A stretch of DNA of 45,167 nucleotides from NCBI RefSeq assembly GCF_005889725.1, contig NZ_VCKX01000075.1:1-45167 (forward strand), in the 5' to 3' direction. Made by a program: the position numbers and the translations under genes. Shown piece by piece: positions 39,935 to 45,167 of the stretch. The notes beneath the pieces were generated by a model that saw only the letters and a program-made list of their open reading frames with translations, was not told the origin of the DNA and did no database searches. The DNA comes from Nonomuraea zeae (GTDB lineage: Bacteria; Actinomycetota; Actinomycetes; Streptosporangiales; Streptosporangiaceae). Numbering within the stretch: the stretch's first letter is position 1; every line of letters starts with the position of its first letter.

Positions 39935-42934
39935 ATGAATGTCGACATATCCGGTATCGACAAACAAGATATTCGCATCGCCGTCGTCATGAGCGGCGGC
40001 GTCAGCCTGGCCATCTGGATCAGCGGTGTGACGCTGGAGCTGCACCACGTGGCCCAGCCCGCGAAGCGCACCCCGGAATACCGCCAGATCCTCGACAAGC
40101 TGCTCAACGCGAACGCCCGCATCGACGTGATCGCCGGGACCTCGGCAGGCGGGCTCAACGGCACGTTCCTCGCGCTCGGGCTGGCCGCGCCGCGCGACCT
40201 GGGACAGATGCGCGACCTGTGGAAAGAGCACGGCGACCTGCGACGGCTGCTGCGCCATCCGCTGGCAAAGAACCCGCCATCGCTGCTCCAGGGTGACGAC
40301 TACTTCATCAAGAAGGTCGAGGACGCCCTCGCCACGATCTACCACGCCACCGAGCCCGCGAAGGAGCCCCCGTCACCCGTCGAGCTCATCCTCACCGGCA
40401 CGCTGTGGGAAGGCCGCCTGTCCACGTTCACGGACGACATGGGAGCGAACATCGTCGAGCAGGACTACGACGCCACGTTCCGCTTCACGAACGACGACGG
40501 CTCGGCCGCGGTCAACGGGAACCTCGATCACGAGAGCGTCATCGGGCAGCTCGCCAAGGCGGCCCGGTGCACCTCCTCGTTCCCTGGCGCGTTCGAGCCG
40601 CATTGGGTCGAGGTGGCGCCGGCCGACGACATGCCCGACGGGCGGTGGCCGTCGTCGGCGGGCCGGGCCAACTTCTCCTGCTCGCAGTTCGTCGTGGACG
40701 GCGGCGTGCTGCTCAACAAGCCGCTGCGCCCCGCGCTGGAGGCCATCTACCGCCAGCCCGCCGAGCGGCAGGTACGCCGGGTCCTCGCGTACGTGTGCCC
40801 GACCCCCAGCGAGCCGAGCTCCGGGGCCGCCGGCGACCGGTCGAGCCAGGAGCAGGTCCCGAACGCCCGCGAGGTCGTGCTCGACGTGTTCACCCGGTTG
40901 CGTTCGACGGAGTCGGTCTCGCGGGAGCTGGAGGAGATCCGGTGCCGGAGCGAGCAGACCGGGTCGCGGCGCCGGGCCCGCGACCAGCTCGCCGGCGCGA
41001 TGACCGAGCGGGCGGCCGATCTGGCCGAGGCCGCGTGGGACGGCTACCGGGAGGTCCGCGTCGATTACGCCGCGCGGACCATCGCCGATCTGATCTTCGC
41101 CGGTCAGACGACCACCGAGCAGCGCTGGAGCAAGCGGGAGCTCGTCGAGGCCATCCGCCGCGACGAGCAGAGCCTGTCCTTCGTCCCGCGGAGCGCCAGC
41201 ATGCGGGAGGAACTGCACCTGCCCACGGCCGAATGGGGCTGGGGCCCGACCGCCGTCCAGCGGCTGGGCAACATGGGCCTGGACGTGATGAAACGCGCGG
41301 TGTGGCTGGCCCCGCTCAGCACGAGCGACTCGCGCGTACGCGAGGAGGTCGTGGCGGGCCTGCAGGCGTTGCACGATCGCATCCTGACCGGCGTCTACGA
41401 GGACCGGCGCGCTCTCGACGGCTACTGGTCGGCGGCCGCACGCGGCAACGTGCCGGGCATCAGCGCGATTCCCCGCCGGAGCGGGCCGGCGACCGGCCCG
41501 GCGCGGAACCAGGCGGAGCTCGACGGCTGGCTGGCCGGCGTCATCCCGCTCTGGAAGACCGTCACCGGGCCCTCCTCCGAGGTCCCGATCGCCCAGCGGC
41601 TGCACGAGCACGCGCTCGCGCTGGCCCGGCAGCTGCGCGCCAGCGCGGACGCGATCGAGAGCGTCTGCCGCGACCCCAACCGGCGCGTCGATCCGCACGG
41701 ACACGAGACGGCCAGGCTCACCTCGTTGTACAGGTACCTGCTGGCCGAGGACCCGGACGACGAGGAGATCCTGAACCGGCTGCTCCGCCTCGACGTGGTC
41801 CAGCTGGCCTTCGGCGGGGCGACCGGCGAGGTCGAGCAACAGGTCGAGCTCGTGCAGGTCTCCTCACGCAATCCCGGCCACCTGACAGGCCTGCAGGCGC
41901 ACCATTTCGGCGCGTTCTACCGTCCGTCCTGGCGGATGAACGACTGGATGCACGGCCGCCTGGACGGTGCCAGCCACATCGTCAGGATCCTGCTGTCACC
42001 CGAGCGGATCCGTCAGCTCGGCACCTCGCCGGCGGAGATGCTGGACGTGATCCGGGAGATCGCCGTCCCCGAGGTGGGCGACCGCGATCACGAGCTCCTC
42101 GCCCTCGAGTGGGAGAACGCGCGCGGCGACTGCCTGCGTGAGCTGACCGACGCCGCAGACCCGGGCAAGCCGCTGCCGAAGATGCTGGCCGCCTGCACCG
42201 ACCGGATCGCCCGGCGGGTCCACACCCGCATACTCCGGGAGGATCTGCCGGGGCTCGCCGACGCCATCAGGAAGGAGACGGGGACTCCGCCCGCGGACAG
42301 CAGGACCTGGCTCAGCGCGTACGAGACCAAGACGCAGGGCGACCGCGTCCTCCCCACCGCCGAGCTCTGGAGCTGCTGGCACGACGCCGAGCGGATCGGC
42401 GACCAGCGCATTCACAACGAGGTCGGAGACGACACGCTCGCCCAGACGGCGACGCACACGGCCGCCGTCGCCTCCAGCGTGCTCGGGACCCGCTCGCGCA
42501 GCAAGATCGTCGGCACGCTGTTCCGCGTCTTCCGCGGATACACCCTGATCGTCTGGGCGATGGTCCTCGCGCTGACGGCGAAGGGCAACTTCGCGAAGAG
42601 GGCCATGGACATCACGATCGCCGCGGGCGGCACGCTGCTCGCCACGGTCGTCCTGCTGCCCAGCGTTCCCCTGGGCCTGATCCTGGCGGGCATCGTGCTC
42701 ATTCTCGCCGGCGCCACCAGCGCCGCCCTCTGCGCACCGGACCACGGGGCGCGGAGGGTCGGCCTGCGGCTGCTGGCCGGCACGGTGATCGCCGTCCTGG
42801 CGGTCGGCCTCTACTCGTGGGCGACCTGGCATCGTCCCGGGGCCCAGGACTGGGAGCCGTTCGCGAAGTTCGGCGTCGCCATCCTGCTCATCGGCCTCGG
42901 CCTCTTCGTGGCGCGGACCGGGCCGCGGCGCTGA
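39935..42934 (+). CDS. Large patatin-like phospholipase (DUF3376 type) with C-terminal membrane helices
   Basis: A 999-residue protein. The N-terminal patatin domain has an oxyanion MSGGVSLAIW loop, nucleophile Ser70 in GTSAGG (GxSxG) and the partner aspartate Asp255 in VDGG. The long middle and C-terminal region (about 400-860) is of the DUF3376 patatin-related type, and three or four membrane helices follow at about 865-990. It would hydrolyse acyl esters of membrane lipids from the cytosolic side. It is preceded by GAAGGA and divergent from the peptide-YcaO-NACHT genes. Patatins act as membrane-damaging effectors in several phage-defence systems, but that role here is speculation. Confidence 0.9.
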   Translation: MNVDISGIDKQDIRIAVVMSGGVSLAIWISGVTLELHHVAQPAKRTPEYRQILDKLLNANARIDVIAGTSAGGLNGTFLALGLAAPRDLGQMRDLWKEHGDLRRLLRHPLAKNPPSLLQGDDYFIKKVEDALATIYHATEPAKEPPSPVELILTGTLWEGRLSTFTDDMGANIVEQDYDATFRFTNDDGSAAVNGNLDHESVIGQLAKAARCTSSFPGAFEPHWVEVAPADDMPDGRWPSSAGRANFSCSQFVVDGGVLLNKPLRPALEAIYRQPAERQVRRVLAYVCPTPSEPSSGAAGDRSSQEQVPNAREVVLDVFTRLRSTESVSRELEEIRCRSEQTGSRRRARDQLAGAMTERAADLAEAAWDGYREVRVDYAARTIADLIFAGQTTTEQRWSKRELVEAIRRDEQSLSFVPRSASMREELHLPTAEWGWGPTAVQRLGNMGLDVMKRAVWLAPLSTSDSRVREEVVAGLQALHDRILTGVYEDRRALDGYWSAAARGNVPGISAIPRRSGPATGPARNQAELDGWLAGVIPLWKTVTGPSSEVPIAQRLHEHALALARQLRASADAIESVCRDPNRRVDPHGHETARLTSLYRYLLAEDPDDEEILNRLLRLDVVQLAFGGATGEVEQQVELVQVSSRNPGHLTGLQAHHFGAFYRPSWRMNDWMHGRLDGASHIVRILLSPERIRQLGTSPAEMLDVIREIAVPEVGDRDHELLALEWENARGDCLRELTDAADPGKPLPKMLAACTDRIARRVHTRILREDLPGLADAIRKETGTPPADSRTWLSAYETKTQGDRVLPTAELWSCWHDAERIGDQRIHNEVGDDTLAQTATHTAAVASSVLGTRSRSKIVGTLFRVFRGYTLIVWAMVLALTAKGNFAKRAMDITIAAGGTLLATVVLLPSVPLGLILAGIVLILAGATSAALCAPDHGARRVGLRLLAGTVIAVLAVGLYSWATWHRPGAQDWEPFAKFGVAILLIGLGLFVARTGPRR

Positions 42935-42941
42935 CCCCGCG

Positions 42942-43925
42942 TCAGTCGAACTGGAAGGTGGCGACCACCGGGGCGTGGTCGGACTCGGGATATTTGCGGT
43001 CGATGGCGAACGCGGCCGACTCGTCGTGCAGGAGCTCGTTGTGGATCTCCGAGCTCCGGTAGTGCGCCAGCAGGTTCCGGGTGACGAGCATGTGGTCGAG
43101 CATGCTGCCCTGGCCCTGGTGGAACAGGGTGTAGCGGGCCGGGGCGGGGATGGTCTGCTCGATCGGCACGAGGACGCGGCCGGACAGCTCGCCGTTGCCG
43201 GTGTCCTCGACGTTGCCGCGGATGACCAGCACGGGCACCTCGTCGGGGGTGGCGTTGAAGTCGCCGGCCACCACGATGCGGGCGTCGGGGTCGGCGTCCA
43301 GGATCTGGTCCACGAGACGGCGGACCTCCACCGCCTGCCCCATCCGTTTCATCGAGGAGATGAACGAGCCCTCCGCCCAGGCGTCCGCCGAGCGCCACGT
43401 GAAGTCGTCGATCTTCTGCCCGGGGATCTCGGTGGGCAGCTTGGACTTGAGGTGCACATTGATCGCGTGCAGCACCCGGCCGCCGCCCTGGTCGAGCTGA
43501 ACGTGCAGGATGGGCCGCTCGACAATGATCTCGATCGCCGCCGGGTCGGGCGGGATGGAGGTCAGCCGCTTGTACGTGGGGGTGGCGACCAGGTCGTTGT
43601 GCAGCTGCCGATACGCCAGGACGGGCAGATGGGTGGCCAGCACCAGGTTGCGCAGGTCGTAGACGTCGTCGCCGGACTCCTTGCTGCTGATCAGGGTCGC
43701 GCCCGCCAGATTGGTGCCGGCCAGCAGCTCCTCGAGCGCCAGCAGGGCACGTGGCCGGCCGGGACGCTCCTGGCCGTTGACCTCCTGGAAGAACGCGATG
43801 TCGGCACGCAGCCGGACGATCTGCGGCCTCATCAACGCGATTCGCTCGGCGAGTGACGGCCTTTCGCCGGGCGCGGTCTCGTCGAAGTTCTCCAGATTGA
43901 AAGTCGCTATTCGAAGTGTGCCCAT
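42942..43925 (-). CDS. Endonuclease/exonuclease/phosphatase (EEP) family protein
   Basis: A 327-residue DNase-I-fold hydrolase with FNLENFDE at the N-terminus, INVHLKSK, VAGDFNATPDE and a C-terminal SDHAPVVATF with the catalytic His. No signal peptide. It could cleave nucleic acid or phosphoester/phospholipid head groups. It is convergent with the patatin gene (7 bp), with no terminator between them. The 261 bp upstream (43926-44186) hold no supported gene. Confidence 0.92.
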   Translation of the reverse strand: MGTLRIATFNLENFDETAPGERPSLAERIALMRPQIVRLRADIAFFQEVNGQERPGRPRALLALEELLAGTNLAGATLISSKESGDDVYDLRNLVLATHLPVLAYRQLHNDLVATPTYKRLTSIPPDPAAIEIIVERPILHVQLDQGGGRVLHAINVHLKSKLPTEIPGQKIDDFTWRSADAWAEGSFISSMKRMGQAVEVRRLVDQILDADPDARIVVAGDFNATPDEVPVLVIRGNVEDTGNGELSGRVLVPIEQTIPAPARYTLFHQGQGSMLDHMLVTRNLLAHYRSSEIHNELLHDESAAFAIDRKYPESDHAPVVATFQFD

Positions 43926-44186
43926 TTACCCCGCCCCCAGCGTGCTCAACTGCCAGCACTGTAACCGGGGCCGGCCGGGCCGGAGCGCTCGAATTGTGCT
44001 GCGTCAGCGATATCGGCAGGCCATTGCCGGAATTTTGCCAGAGCACGGAGTCCGCCATGCTTCGCGGAAATTCTCGGAAAGAAAAGGACAAGGGTAAGGA
44101 ACAACGGGATGGGCCACGGCGGAGATGGGGTATTGGCTTTCCAGCCGCATAGGCATCACTCTTTATCACGTTGGAGGAATCGCGCC

Positions 44187-45167
44187 GTGAGCGAGCCCGA
44201 CCTTTCCGTTCCGCCCACCCGTGATCTGTGCGGCACCATGCCGGTCCACCGCAGGTTGCTCAACGAGAGCACGTCCTACCGGGCCCGCCGGTCGTCGATC
44301 GAGAACCAGGCGACGACGTACAAGCTCGGCATCCGCATGAGCAGCCGTACGGGTGTGATCAGCATCCCCGTCGTCGTGCACGTCGTCCACAATCCGGCCG
44401 CTCCCGAGCAAAACATCAGCGACGAGCAGATCCACAGCCAGATCGCGATACTCAACCAGGACTTCCGGGCCGCCAACCCCGACGTGTCCCAGGTGCCGGC
44501 CGTCTGGAAGGGCCTGGTGTCGGACGCGATGATCGAGTTCCACCTGGCGACCCGCGACCCGAACGGGCAGCAGACGTCCGGGATCGTACGCGTGCCGACC
44601 AACCGGCCGGACTTCTCGCACGACGACTCGGTGAAGTCCAGCGCCACCGGCGGAGCCGACGCCTGGCCTGCGGACCAGTACCTGAACATGTGGGTCTGCC
44701 AGCTGAGAGGCGGGCTGCTCGGCTACGCGCAGTTCCCCGGCGGGCCGCCGGACACGGACGGCGTCGTCATCCGGCACTCCGCCTTCGGCAACACGGGGAC
44801 GGCGGCGGCGCCCTTCAACCTGGGCCGTACGGCGACGCACGAGATCGGCCACTGGCTGAACCTCTTCCACATCTGGGGGGATGACGGCGAGGGCTGCAGC
44901 GGTGACGACAAGGTCGACGACACCCCGAACCAGGGCGGCGGAAACACCGGAATGCCGAAATTTCCCCATATTTCATGCAACAACGCGCCCAACGGGGACA
45001 TGTTCATGAACTACATGGACTACACCGACGACGCGGGCATGTTCATGTTCACCTCCGGCCAGTCGTTGCGCATGAACGCCTGCCTGGAGGGCCCGCGGGC
45101 GTCCCTGCTGGTCCCGCAGCTGGCCGCGCAGGCGATGGCGGCCGGGCCGGGAATGCCCGCCGCCGCC
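44187..45167 (+). CDS. M43-type (pappalysin/cytophagalysin) zinc metalloprotease, 3'-truncated by the window
   Basis: 327 residues are visible before the contig ends, with no stop. Zinc motif HEIGHWLNLFH (HExxHxxGxxH-type spacing) and a Met-turn NYMDYTDD mark the M43 pappalysin group of metzincins. The GTG start follows GGAGGAA at 44173-44179. The N-terminus (SEPDLSVPPTRDLCGTMPVHRRLL) is not a signal peptide, unlike most secreted family members. The C-terminal end is Ala/Gly/Pro-rich. Confidence 0.9.
   Translation, partial: MSEPDLSVPPTRDLCGTMPVHRRLLNESTSYRARRSSIENQATTYKLGIRMSSRTGVISIPVVVHVVHNPAAPEQNISDEQIHSQIAILNQDFRAANPDVSQVPAVWKGLVSDAMIEFHLATRDPNGQQTSGIVRVPTNRPDFSHDDSVKSSATGGADAWPADQYLNMWVCQLRGGLLGYAQFPGGPPDTDGVVIRHSAFGNTGTAAAPFNLGRTATHEIGHWLNLFHIWGDDGEGCSGDDKVDDTPNQGGGNTGMPKFPHISCNNAPNGDMFMNYMDYTDDAGMFMFTSGQSLRMNACLEGPRASLLVPQLAAQAMAAGPGMPAAA

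Noticed and set aside
43916..44152. Small plus-strand frame between the EEP and M43 genes
   Set aside because: No ribosome-binding site, mixed composition, and its first part is antisense to the EEP start.
1..45167. tRNA, rRNA, CRISPR arrays, transposases or integrases
   Set aside because: I saw no cloverleaf-like sequence, repeat-spacer array or transposase/integrase motif by reading; subtle RNA genes could be missed without covariance searches.

Overview
The window is high-GC (about 70%) DNA from a filamentous or soil-type actinomycete. Signs are ATGA/GTGA-coupled operons, many GTG starts, strong GC bias at third codon positions, candidate leaderless promoters, a secreted glucuronoyl esterase with fibronectin and cellulose-binding modules, and a NACHT/YcaO/patatin accessory region. 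The order Streptosporangiales would fit, but that is only an impression from gene content. Both ends look like contig edges: the left end opens with 42 bases carrying a Nextera transposase adapter fused to a 5'-truncated gene, and the last gene runs off the right end.

Region 1 (43-7004) is a CYP51-type sterol/terpenoid oxidation locus. Its plus-strand block holds an SDR, a CYP51-family P450, a 3Fe-4S ferredoxin and an NTF2-like protein. A minus-strand conserved gene sits next to a second plus-strand operon of aldehyde dehydrogenase, SDR, 3-hydroxyisobutyrate-dehydrogenase-like protein and carboxymuconolactone-decarboxylase-like protein. From memory, the gene set matches the Mycobacterium tuberculosis Rv0762c-Rv0771 neighbourhood, with the P450 block inverted.

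Region 2 (7012-19370) is a complete propane/phenol-type soluble diiron monooxygenase (prm/mim) operon. A divergent MimR/AcoR-like activator gene faces an 81-residue small protein and then alpha hydroxylase, reductase, beta hydroxylase and coupling protein. These are followed by an amidohydrolase, a MIP18/DUF59 protein, a zinc alcohol dehydrogenase, a dedicated GroEL-like chaperonin and, 3 bp further on, an NRAMP metal transporter. Repeated GTCTCA-n3-TGAGAC sites precede both the small gene and the alpha subunit.

Region 3 (19492-26514) has an APC amino-acid permease, a DEAD-box RNA helicase, an N-terminally truncated sugar-type ABC permease with its ATPase but no binding protein, a small unknown protein, a hemerythrin-domain protein and a YbaB-like protein. 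Region 4 (26595-33333) has a CE15 glucuronoyl esterase with FN3 and CBM2 modules, an MDR oxidoreductase/membrane peptide/ArsR operon, an AhpD-like protein that has lost one cysteine of its CxxC, a GH30 glycosidase without a signal peptide, a DUF2255 protein and a relic of an alcohol dehydrogenase.

Region 5 (33334-45167) is accessory in character: a His-rich methyltransferase divergent from an XRE-cupin regulator, a lipoprotein, then a minus-strand run of a 40-residue peptide, a stand-alone YcaO enzyme and a membrane NACHT NTPase. A 999-residue patatin-like protein is divergent from it, followed by an endonuclease/exonuclease/phosphatase-family protein and an M43-type metalloprotease. The peptide-YcaO-NACHT run facing a large patatin is the best candidate here for an undescribed system, either RiPP biosynthesis or a conflict/defence locus.
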